Shown here piece after piece: positions 1 through 8,042 of a stretch of 46,437 bases of DNA. Position 1 is the first letter of the stretch. The number at the start of each line of letters is the position of its first letter. The DNA lies in NCBI GenBank assembly GCA_016930365.1, contig JAFGGY010000032.1, positions 1 through 46,437 of the forward strand, in the 5' to 3' direction. Origin of the DNA: Prolixibacteraceae bacterium (GTDB lineage: Bacteria; Bacteroidota; Bacteroidia; Bacteroidales; Prolixibacteraceae). The translations under genes were made by a program, and so were the position numbers. Below the pieces are notes generated by a model. The model was given only the letters and a program-made list of their open reading frames with translations, was not told the DNA's origin and ran no database searches.

Positions 1-2
1 AA

Positions 3-76
3 GGTGCGGTAGTTCAGTTGGTTAGAATATCGGCCTGTCACGCCGAGGGTCGCGGGTTCGAGTCCCGTCCGCACCG
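3..76 (+). tRNA. tRNA-Asp (anticodon GTC)
   Basis: 74-nt cloverleaf: acceptor GGTGCGG/CCGCACC, anticodon loop CTGTCAC, T-loop GGTTCGAGTCC. CCA not encoded. Confidence 0.96.
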
Positions 77-297
77 CATTAAAGAGATTTTCTATACAGG
101 AGGTCTCTTTTTTTGTTTTATAGAGTGTTTTATGCACTTTTGATAATTATGATACATGGTTTTACTGCCTTACTTGATGTATCTATGGTGGTTTTTGATT
201 AATTGCATGTTTTTTACCAATGCTTTTTATAAATTTATATTCGTTTTTAGTCGAATGTAACGACTAAAGCATGGTATTAATCCTGAAAATGCATGTT

Positions 298-1593
298 ATG
301 AGAAAATTTATCTGGTTTGTTGTAACGTTTTTCTTAAGTGTTGGTTTGTATGCCCAACAAGTTGTTTTAAAAACTGAACTTGAGAAATTGCCCGGTGTAG
401 TATCTGTTCAATCTTTCGAAGGACATACTTTTTTCGAGAATAACTATGAAGTAATGATTGAACAGTATCTCGATCATAGAGATCCTTCTGCCGGTAAGTT
501 TCAGCAACGTGTTTTTGTGTCGGAATATAATAAATATAGTCCTGTTGTATTTGTTACTGAGGGGTATGTGGCCGATTATGCATCGCGCGAATCGTATATA
601 AATGAATTAAGCAACATTGTGCATGCTAACCAGGTGGTGGTCGAACATCGATATTTTGGGAAATCGATTCCCGAAGATGCTGGTTGGGAGTATCTTACCA
701 TCGAAAATGCAACTGCCGATTTGCATCGGATTTATACCATGCTGAAGAAAATATTTAGCTACAATAATAAGTGGATTGCAACTGGAATTAGTAAAGGTGG
801 TCAAAATACTATTGCTTATAAGGCCTTTTATCCCAACGATATGGATATTTGGGTTTCGTATGTTGGGCCGGTAAATTTTGCAGTTGAAGATAAACGGATG
901 TCTGATTTTTTGGAAAACGTAGGTTCCAAATCGTGTCGCAAAAAAATTGAAGATTTTCAATTGGCTGTTTTAAAAAAGCGCGATTCAATTGAAGTGTGGA
1001 TCGATAGCCTTTCGACGGCAAATAAATATACCTATGCTATCCCTGTTTCCGAGGTACTCGACTTTTGTGTGCTTGAGTATTCGTTTGCTTTTTGGCAGTG
1101 GGGGCGCGATTGTGCTACTATTCCATCTGATACCTTGCCTGCACGTGAGCTTTTTACTCATTTAATTGAGGTAAGTAGCCCCGATTACTTTTCGAATGAG
1201 GGTACTGAACCTATTAAAGCTTTTTTTGTGCAAGCAGTAAAAGAATTTGGCTATTACGGATACGATACCAGGCCTTTTAGCGACTATCTAAAAATTGAAA
1301 CAGCTAAGAATTATATTCCACGTGTTTTCATACCTGATGTTGAATCGATGAAATTCTCGAAAAAAACATCCAAATTCATCAATAAGACCATCAAAAAAGA
1401 TGGCGAAAATTTAATTCTTATTTATGGCGAATACGATCCATGGACAGGTGGGGCACTTGAAGAATCGTCGCGAAGCAAAGCCCGTTGGTTTGTTAAGCCC
1501 AAGGGTTCGCACCGAACGCGTATCGATAATATGTCGTATGCTCAACAAGCTAAAATTTATATATTGCTCGAAACCTTGTTGGAAGAAGAATAA
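298..1593 (+). CDS. S37 (PS-10)-like secreted serine peptidase
   Basis: ORF 271..1593; likely start MRKFIWFVVTFFLSVGLYAQ (signal peptide). GISKGGQ nucleophile motif, C-terminal GEYDPW and KGSHRTRI segments. Confidence 0.72.
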   Translation: MRKFIWFVVTFFLSVGLYAQQVVLKTELEKLPGVVSVQSFEGHTFFENNYEVMIEQYLDHRDPSAGKFQQRVFVSEYNKYSPVVFVTEGYVADYASRESYINELSNIVHANQVVVEHRYFGKSIPEDAGWEYLTIENATADLHRIYTMLKKIFSYNNKWIATGISKGGQNTIAYKAFYPNDMDIWVSYVGPVNFAVEDKRMSDFLENVGSKSCRKKIEDFQLAVLKKRDSIEVWIDSLSTANKYTYAIPVSEVLDFCVLEYSFAFWQWGRDCATIPSDTLPARELFTHLIEVSSPDYFSNEGTEPIKAFFVQAVKEFGYYGYDTRPFSDYLKIETAKNYIPRVFIPDVESMKFSKKTSKFINKTIKKDGENLILIYGEYDPWTGGALEESSRSKARWFVKPKGSHRTRIDNMSYAQQAKIYILLETLLEEE

Positions 1594-1625
1594 AAAAAAG
1601 CCCGATTTTTTCGGGCTTTTTTTTA
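1592..1625. terminator. Bidirectional intrinsic terminator between convergent genes
   Basis: AAAAAAAAGCCCGATTTTTTCGGGCTTTTTTTT between convergent stops. Confidence 0.9.
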
Positions 1626-2720
1626 TTCTTCCAGGCTGTCAATGTATTCGGTTTGTTGCCTTACCGAATCTTCGTGAATCAATTGGAAGAGTATTTTTAT
1701 AAATGTGTCGTTTAGTTGAAGTTTGCCTGCTGTTTCGAGCCGGTTGTTCATCATTTTTGTCCATCGGTCGATTTGAAGTGCCATTACGTTGTTGTTTTTC
1801 TTGTATTCGGCAATTTGATTAACAATCTCGCTGCGTGCCGATAAGAGTTCCATTAATTCAGTGTCGAGTGTGTCGATTCGGTTTCGCAATTGTTCCAGTT
1901 TGTTACCAAATTCGACATCGTCGGCGGTTTGTTTTCGTATCACCAGTTTATCAATCATTTTAAATAAATCGGCTGGAGTGAATTGCTGTGCGGCATCGCT
2001 AAGCGCACACGATGGATCGATGTGCGACTCAACCATTAGCCCGTCAAACCCCATGTCGAATGCTTTTTGAGAGATTTCTCCAACAAGTTCGCGTTTGCCG
2101 GCAATGTGGCTGGGGTCGCATATTATGGGGAGGTTGGGCATGCTGCGGCGTAGCTCAATGTAGGTTTTCCATCCCGGGTAGTTTCTGTATTTGGTTTCCT
2201 GAAACGGCGAAAAACCCCGGTGAATGCCAACCAGTTTTTTCAGTCCAACGGTGTTTAATCTTTCTATAGCACCCATCCATAACGATAAATCGGGGTTCAT
2301 GGGATTTTTAACCATTACTACTTTGTCTGAACCTTTCAGTACATCGGCAATTTCCTGAACCACGAATGGGCTGGTGGTTGAGCGAGCGCCAATCCATAAT
2401 ACATCAACATCGGCCTTGAGACATTCTTCGGCGTGTTGTGCGTTGGCTACTTCGGTGCCAACCATCAGACCGGTTTCGTCTTTAATTTTTTTCATCCATT
2501 CGAGGCCAATGCTCCCAATACCTTCGAACGATCCGGGGCGAGTTCGTGGTTTCCATACTCCACCGCGTATTACGTGTACACGTTTGTCTTTGGCCAACTC
2601 GCGGGCTGTACTTAATGCCTGTTTTTCGGTTTCGAGGCTGCAAGGGCCTGCAATAAGCAGCGGGTATGGCGTTTCGGGCATCCAGCTACTCAGCGGTTTA
2701 ATGTCTAAATCCAGTTTCAT
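1623..2720 (-). CDS. Bifunctional 3-deoxy-7-phosphoheptulonate synthase / chorismate mutase type II
   Basis: ORF 1623..2825; start at MKLDLDIKPLSSW. LIAGPCSLE, GTEVANAQHAE, CDPSHIAGKRELV motifs, then C-terminal chorismate mutase helices (LRNRIDTLDTELMELLSARSEIVNQIAEYK). Confidence 0.93.
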   Translation of the reverse strand: MKLDLDIKPLSSWMPETPYPLLIAGPCSLETEKQALSTARELAKDKRVHVIRGGVWKPRTRPGSFEGIGSIGLEWMKKIKDETGLMVGTEVANAQHAEECLKADVDVLWIGARSTTSPFVVQEIADVLKGSDKVVMVKNPMNPDLSLWMGAIERLNTVGLKKLVGIHRGFSPFQETKYRNYPGWKTYIELRRSMPNLPIICDPSHIAGKRELVGEISQKAFDMGFDGLMVESHIDPSCALSDAAQQFTPADLFKMIDKLVIRKQTADDVEFGNKLEQLRNRIDTLDTELMELLSARSEIVNQIAEYKKNNNVMALQIDRWTKMMNNRLETAGKLQLNDTFIKILFQLIHEDSVRQQTEYIDSLEE

Positions 2721-2763
2721 TGTCTGTATTTTTTTGTGATTATTTAGTTGTCTGTTTGTTATT

Positions 2764-3660
2764 TTATTTTGTGTAGAGTTTAGTGGTTGTCGATTTTTTT
2801 CGAACAAGATTTTTGGTTTCTCCATTTAGAATATCTCGAAGTCGATTTGCATTTTTCATCAGTTCGTACATGTGTTTTTCGTCTTTAGATAAAAGGCTTT
2901 CTTTAAAATCTTCGAGATGTTTAATGTAAACATTCAGCGATTCAACCACATAGTTCTGGTTTTGTTTGAAAATGGGTCCCCACATTTCGGGCGAACTTTT
3001 TGCTAAGCGTGCGGTTGACTGGAAACCACCACTGGCCAGGTCGAAAATGATTTGTCGGTCGCTTTCGGCCAATACTGCATTGGCCAGAGCAAAAGCAGTG
3101 ATGTGTGGCAGGTGCGATACTTGTGCGGTGGTGTGATCTTGTTCGTCGGAACTCATGTAAGCTATATCCATACCAATGGTGTGGAAAAGTTTTTCGATGA
3201 GCGCAAGGTGTTGTGGCCTGCTTCTTTCCTGGTCGCAAATTATACATATTTTTTCATTGAATAGTCCTTCGATGGCAGCTTCAGGTCCAGAGTTTTCGGT
3301 ACCCGACATGGGGTGAGCAGCTACATAATTACCGCGCAATGGATGGTTTTTTACACTTTCGCTGATTAGTTTTTTGGTTGAACCTACATCGGTAATTGTG
3401 GCCGATGGGCTTATTTGATCAAGCAGAGTAGGTAGAAGCTGTTGGATTTTGTCAACCGGTATGGCTAAAATAACAATATCGGCCTGTTTTAAGGCTTCGT
3501 TTAGCGGCTGTGTTTCGTCAACCAATCCAATTTCGATGGCTTTTTTGCAGTGTGCCGGGTTACTGTCAACCCCGGTAATATGGGTGGCAAAACCGGTTTT
3601 GCGAATATCTTTTGCCATCGAACCACCTATTAAACCTAAACCTATTATGGTAACTCTCAT
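2764..3660 (-). CDS. tyrA: Prephenate dehydrogenase
   Basis: Start MRVTIIGLGLIGGSMAKDIRKTGF (Rossmann GLGLIGGS); AAHPMSGTENSGPEAA; HLPHITAFALANAV. The ORF-track start (3753) runs into the leader region. Confidence 0.92.
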   Translation of the reverse strand: MRVTIIGLGLIGGSMAKDIRKTGFATHITGVDSNPAHCKKAIEIGLVDETQPLNEALKQADIVILAIPVDKIQQLLPTLLDQISPSATITDVGSTKKLISESVKNHPLRGNYVAAHPMSGTENSGPEAAIEGLFNEKICIICDQERSRPQHLALIEKLFHTIGMDIAYMSSDEQDHTTAQVSHLPHITAFALANAVLAESDRQIIFDLASGGFQSTARLAKSSPEMWGPIFKQNQNYVVESLNVYIKHLEDFKESLLSKDEKHMYELMKNANRLRDILNGETKNLVRKKSTTTKLYTK

Positions 3661-3692
3661 TGTATGATGTTTTTTATTTTTCGTAAAATGGT

Positions 3693-3723
3693 AAAAAAAA
3701 AGGGCTCCGTTTCCCGGAACCCT
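3693..3723 (-). terminator. Leader (attenuator) terminator upstream of tyrA
   Basis: Minus-strand RNA AGGGUUCCG-GGAAA-CGGAGCCCU followed by U-run: 9-bp stem with one U-G wobble, continuous only on the minus strand. Confidence 0.85.
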
Positions 3724-3757
3724 ATAAATTGTATCTTTCAGTTTAAGCAACACAAAT

Positions 3758-3826
3758 CTACACGATTCCGTAATTGGTACCGAAATAAAAATAAAAGTAG
3801 AAATATGTGCTAAAAGCTAGTTTCAT
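3758..3826 (-). CDS. Aromatic leader peptide MKLAFSTYFYFYFYFGTNYGIV
   Basis: Codon-by-codon read of minus strand: ATG AAA CTA GCT TTT AGC ACA TAT TTC TAC TTT TAT TTT TAT TTC GGT ACC AAT TAC GGA ATC GTG TAG. 10 of 22 residues are Phe/Tyr, with 8 consecutive codons. Confidence 0.87.
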   Translation of the reverse strand: MKLAFSTYFYFYFYFGTNYGIV

Positions 3827-3860
3827 CGTAAATAATTATTCATAATTGAATTTGATTTTG

Positions 3861-3890
3861 CAAATATAGGTTTTTATCCTGTTAAAACAA
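3861..3890 (-). promoter_or_regulatory. Bacteroidetes-type promoter for leader-tyrA operon
   Basis: Minus strand TTG (3890-3888), 19-nt spacer, TATATTTG (3868-3861), matching TTG-N19-21-TAnnTTTG; about 30 nt before the leader ATG. Confidence 0.7.
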
Positions 3891-4157
3891 CAAACTGTAA
3901 GATTTTTGTCGCCTAAATAATGATTTTGTTAATATTGGAGCGGTTTGGCTTATAGTTGAGAAGATATGCTTGTTCGAAAAAATGGAAAAACTGAAAATTT
4001 GTCTTATTGTTTTGATATGTAATGACATAAGTTCGTTTCTTGTGTCTGTGTTGATTGTTTTTTGTGTCATTTTTTCAGTATTGTATGGTTGGTATTTAGT
4101 TTGAAATAGCCAAAGTGAAAAAATGAATGTTTAACTAAAAAATAGGAGGATTTAGCC

Positions 4158-4607
4158 ATGACATTAGCACGTAGAACAAACAACACATTTCCATCGTTTC
4201 CTTCCATTTTCGATCGTTTTTTCAACGAAGGTTTGATGGATTGGAACAACCTCAATTTTTCGAACACCGATACCACAATCCCGGCTGTTAACGTAAAGGA
4301 AGATGATGATAAGTATAAGATTGAGGTGGCAGTACCCGGAATGAAAAAGGAAGATTTCAATGTGAAACTTGAGAACAACATGCTGACCATTTCGTCGGAG
4401 CATAAGGATGAGAAAGACGAATCGAAAGGTGGATATACTCGAAAAGAGTTTAGTTATCAATCGTTCCAGCGTAGTTTTTCATTGCCCGATGGGCATGTGT
4501 TAGCCGATAAGATATCGGCAAAATACAACGATGGAATCTTACACATTGAGCTTCCAAAGCGCGATGAGGTAAAACCTCAGCCGGCAAAAACAATTAAGAT
4601 ATCGTAA
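4158..4607 (+). CDS. Small heat shock protein (Hsp20/alpha-crystallin)
   Basis: PAVNVKEDDDKYKIEVAVPGMKKEDFNVKLENNMLTISSE ... GILHIELPK; RBS-like AGGAGG at 4145. Confidence 0.94.
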   Translation: MTLARRTNNTFPSFPSIFDRFFNEGLMDWNNLNFSNTDTTIPAVNVKEDDDKYKIEVAVPGMKKEDFNVKLENNMLTISSEHKDEKDESKGGYTRKEFSYQSFQRSFSLPDGHVLADKISAKYNDGILHIELPKRDEVKPQPAKTIKIS

Positions 4608-4617
4608 AAAGCGATAC

Positions 4618-4655
4618 AAAAAAAAAGGCTGCGATTAAGCAGCCTTTTTTTTTGT
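4618..4655. terminator. Bidirectional intrinsic terminator
   Basis: AAAAAAAAGGCTGCGATTAAGCAGCCTTTTTTTTT between convergent sHSP and rpsP. Confidence 0.9.
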
Positions 4656-4666
4656 ATTTGAAAGTA

Positions 4667-5296
4667 TTAAGCTTCAGTGTCTTTTTTATCTTCTTCCGCT
4701 TTAGGTTCTTCGGCGGTAGTTTCTTCCGCTTTGGGTTCTTCGGCGGTAGCTTCCTCTGCTTTGGATTCTTCGGCTACTTCTTCTTCAGATGTAGCTTCTT
4801 CGGCTGGTGCAGCAGCAGCTTTAGCTTCAGCAGCTAAATCTGATTTGCGTTTTGCAATTTCGGCAGCCCTGGATTCGTTAACTTTAGCTTCAGCGGCAAG
4901 GCGTTTTTCAGCATCGGTAGAAGCGTCGGAAGCAAGTTTTTCGATTTTAGACTGGATTTTAGTTTCTTTTTCTTTCATCCAGGCCTCAAATCTGCGTTCT
5001 GCTTCTGCCTCGTCGAAAGCACCTTTACGAACACCTTCGAGCAAGTGTTTTTTCATCATTACTCCACGATACGATAAAATCGCACGTGCTGTATCTGTGG
5101 GCTGAGCACCGTTGTTTAACCAACCAAGTGCTTTGTCAAAGTCCAGTTCGATGGTAGCAGGATTTGTGTTCGGGTTGTATAGCCCAATCCTTTCAATATA
5201 CTTACCATCTCGTGGCGCCCTGCTATCTGCTACTACAATGTGGTAGAAAGCAAATTTCTTTCGGCCGTGACGAGCCAAACGAATTTTAACTGGCAT
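4667..5296 (-). CDS. rpsP: 30S ribosomal protein S16 with long acidic Ala/Glu-rich C-terminal tail
   Basis: [42 protein letters not shown]; tail [38 protein letters not shown]. Confidence 0.96.
   Translation of the reverse strand: MPVKIRLARHGRKKFAFYHIVVADSRAPRDGKYIERIGLYNPNTNPATIELDFDKALGWLNNGAQPTDTARAILSYRGVMMKKHLLEGVRKGAFDEAEAERRFEAWMKEKETKIQSKIEKLASDASTDAEKRLAAEAKVNESRAAEIAKRKSDLAAEAKAAAAPAEEATSEEEVAEESKAEEATAEEPKAEETTAEEPKAEEDKKDTEA
4691..4780 (-). repeat. 30-bp imperfect tandem repeat inside rpsP tail
   Basis: TTCTTCCGCTTTAGGTTCTTCGGCGGTAGT repeated about 3 times; encodes [10 protein letters not shown]-type decapeptides. Confidence 0.85.
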
Positions 5297-5380
5297 AATC
5301 TTTAATTTTTAATTAATAGAACTTTTTTGAGGTCGCAAAAATACAATATTATTTTGAAATCAAACTCTTTTTGAGTGTTT

Positions 5381-5926
5381 TTATGGCAAGTTGTTCTGGT
5401 AGTAACATTTATTGAATATATCCCAAAGAACAATTCCAGCACTAACCGAAATGTTAAACGAGTGCTTAGTGCCATATTGTGGTATTTCGATGGCTCCATT
5501 GCAAATATCAATAACTTTTTGTTGTACTCCTTTAATCTCGTTTCCAAATACGAGGGCGATTTTTTCATCGGGCGAAGGCGAAAAATCGGGAAGTAAAATG
5601 CTTTTGTCAACCTGCTCGATGGCATATACGTTGTAGCCTTTGCTTTGAAGTTCTAAAACTGCATCGGTGGTTTCTTTAACGTATTGCCAGTTAACCGATT
5701 TTTCGGCATCGAGGGCTGTTTTGTGAATGTCTTTGTGGGGTGGGGTAGCGGTATAGCCGCACAAATAAATGCTTTCGATAAGCAGGGCGTCGGAAGTGCG
5801 AAATACCGAGCCAATATTATTACAACTGCGTATGTTGTCTAAAATTACAACTACTGGAATTTTTTCGGTTTTTTTAAATGTGTTGATATCTATACGGTTT
5901 AATTCGCTGTTTTTCAATTTTCGCAT
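5381..5926 (-). CDS. TrmH/SpoU-family RNA methyltransferase
   Basis: ILDNIRSCNNIGSVFRTSDAL, KIALVFGNEIKGV, IEIPQYGTKHSFNISVSAGIVLWDIF. Confidence 0.88.
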   Translation of the reverse strand: MRKLKNSELNRIDINTFKKTEKIPVVVILDNIRSCNNIGSVFRTSDALLIESIYLCGYTATPPHKDIHKTALDAEKSVNWQYVKETTDAVLELQSKGYNVYAIEQVDKSILLPDFSPSPDEKIALVFGNEIKGVQQKVIDICNGAIEIPQYGTKHSFNISVSAGIVLWDIFNKCYYQNNLP

Positions 5927-5999
5927 AAAACGATTGTTTTTTTATTGTTTTGGTTTGTTGTAAGTGTTAGATATGTAGTGGTCTGGTGTTGGTTATTGG

Positions 6000-7244
6000 T
6001 TACCAATCGACCATTTCGCGTTGAACGGGCATGCTCATGCAGCGGGCACCGCCGCCACCACGAGCCAGTTCGGCTCCGGCAATGGTTATCAGGGTTTTCG
6101 ATTCGGGAATTTTTTGCTTGTTTTTTAATAAATCGTTGGCTTTAACAATATTGAATCCTGCATGGCTGAGTGCTTCGGCGGTGTAATTGTTGCGTTCGTA
6201 GCCAATTATCACACCGGGTTTTATGGCTAGAAAATTTGCCCCGCTGTGCCATTGCTCGCGTTCTTGGTGCCAGGTGTCGTTCCCACCACATTTTACAGCT
6301 TGCAGGTCGATGCCCGTATTTTTCAAGGCCGAAAGCAGGTTGGGAACTGTTTGGATGGATTTAACACGGCCATTGTCGATAATAATATGAATGGTTCGAT
6401 AACGGTTATGGGTCATTATCAATGGTTCGTAAACCATGCAGGTATCTTTGTCGAGCATGGTAAAAACCATATCGAGATGAATAAACGATTCGGGACTCTC
6501 GGGTAATTCCTGAACAATAATATGATGCAATCCGGCATGTTCCTTTTTGATGTTTTCAATTATGAAGTCAATGCCCTGGGTCGAAGTACGTATTCCGGTT
6601 CCAATTACAATTACATCATGACGGGCAATCAGTACATCGCCGCCTTCAATTTTAATGTTGCCCGAGTTTTGACCGGTAGCCGAAATGGTTTCAACGTTAA
6701 AGTACGGATGGTGCTGAAAAATGGCATCCATGATGATGGATTCACGATCGCGAACATTACTGGCCATTTTACCGATAAGTACTTTGTTATAGAGGCTAAT
6801 AGATGCATCGCGCGTAAAAAGAAAGTTGTGCAGGGGGCGTAGGCTGTACCGTTCGTTGCTTAAAAATTGGGTAAGGTTGTCGCGTATTAACTCAACCCCT
6901 TCGATGAGTTGTCGGGCTGTTTCGGTATTGTTAAGACCCGTAAGTTTTGTTTTAAGCGACGAAATGCCTTCGGCTTTACATACTGATTCGAGTAATTTTT
7001 CTTTCACATCATCGTTTTTGAGTATGTCGGCAAGCAGTTCCTTCACCTCGTAAACGCTACAATGTTTTTGAAGAAGCTCTTTAAATTGCCGATACTCCTC
7101 TGATGCAACCGAAAGGTTAAGAATGTCGCTGTATAGGGCTCGTTCGGCATTCTCAGGAGTCATTTTTTCAACTTCCTGACCGGGAGTGTGAAGTATTACG
7201 CCTTTTAAAGTGCCTATTTCGGAATGAATATTGATATTTTGCAT
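6000..7244 (-). CDS. Arginine deiminase family protein
   Basis: MQNINIHSEIGTLKGVILHTPGQEVEKMTPEN; FTRDASI; EGGDVL; AELARGGGGARCMSMPVQRE (Cys motif). Confidence 0.87.
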   Translation of the reverse strand: MQNINIHSEIGTLKGVILHTPGQEVEKMTPENAERALYSDILNLSVASEEYRQFKELLQKHCSVYEVKELLADILKNDDVKEKLLESVCKAEGISSLKTKLTGLNNTETARQLIEGVELIRDNLTQFLSNERYSLRPLHNFLFTRDASISLYNKVLIGKMASNVRDRESIIMDAIFQHHPYFNVETISATGQNSGNIKIEGGDVLIARHDVIVIGTGIRTSTQGIDFIIENIKKEHAGLHHIIVQELPESPESFIHLDMVFTMLDKDTCMVYEPLIMTHNRYRTIHIIIDNGRVKSIQTVPNLLSALKNTGIDLQAVKCGGNDTWHQEREQWHSGANFLAIKPGVIIGYERNNYTAEALSHAGFNIVKANDLLKNKQKIPESKTLITIAGAELARGGGGARCMSMPVQREMVDW

Positions 7245-7342
7245 AGTCGTTGAAATTGGTTCAACAAAATTAGGCATTCTTTTTGAATGTAGTGGAGACC
7301 AAAATTATTAATTAGAATAAGAACGGCTTAATGGGGACGCTG

Positions 7343-7372
7343 TTGGAATATGTAGATTATTACATAACTTTG
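7343..7372 (+). promoter_or_regulatory. Bacteroidetes-type promoter for the DUF4294 gene
   Basis: TTG (7343), 19-nt spacer, TAACTTTG (7365-7372). Confidence 0.55.
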
Positions 7373-7403
7373 ATGGTGCAAATAAATCCCCGGTAATTTA
7401 AAA

Positions 7404-8039
7404 TTGATAGAAGTGAAGATTGCATATAACTTTATAATGTTGTTGTTTTTTGTTGCAGTGCCTTTATTTGGAATTGCCCAGGATGAAACGACTAACGATA
7501 CCGTATTGTTTAATTCGAATAACGATTCGTTGTTGTTCGTAGAGCTTGAAACGGTTGATATTTATCCGGAGCGTGGAAAAAAACTGAACTACCGAAAATA
7601 TTCGAGATTAGTGCGGAAAATAAGGAAGGTGTATCCTTTTGCTCGCGAGGCAGTAGTGGAATTAGAAAAATATAATGAATTATATGAAAACACCACCGAT
7701 GAGCGAGAAAAACGAAAGTATGTACGTCAGGTCGAGAAAGAGCTCTTTCGTCGGCACGAAGATGAGTTGAAGAAATTTACCATTTCGGAAGGGCGTTATC
7801 TGGTTTTGCTAATCGATCGCGAAACCGGTAATACTTCGTATTCAATTATAAAAGAGCTTAAAGGAGGACTTCCGGCGTTGTTCTGGCAGGGAATAGCCAA
7901 AATTTTCAATAACGATTTGAAAGAAGAGTACGATCCTTTGTACAAACATTTTGTGATTGAACAAATTGTAACAATGGTAGAAAAGGAATACGAGCAGGAG
8001 CAAATTGATAAGGGTAAAGCCCTGCCTTCGAATAGGTAA
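7404..8039 (+). CDS. DUF4294-like exported protein
   Basis: Signal peptide (MLLFFVAVPLFGIAQ); LNYRKYSRLVRKIRKVYPFAREA; start may be TTG 7404, GTG 7413 or ATG 7437. Confidence 0.65.
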   Translation: MIEVKIAYNFIMLLFFVAVPLFGIAQDETTNDTVLFNSNNDSLLFVELETVDIYPERGKKLNYRKYSRLVRKIRKVYPFAREAVVELEKYNELYENTTDEREKRKYVRQVEKELFRRHEDELKKFTISEGRYLVLLIDRETGNTSYSIIKELKGGLPALFWQGIAKIFNNDLKEEYDPLYKHFVIEQIVTMVEKEYEQEQIDKGKALPSNR

Positions 8040-8042
8040 GGT

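Noticed and set aside
607-960. Minus-strand 117-aa ORF inside the S37-like gene
   Set aside because: Overlaps a clear coding region, no recognisable domain; typical shadow ORF, like most 60-110-aa ORFs in the track.
4677-5105. Plus-strand 142-aa ORF rich in Ser/Ala opposite rpsP
   Set aside because: Mirror of the low-complexity acidic tail of S16; the minus-strand frame has the conserved S16 domain.
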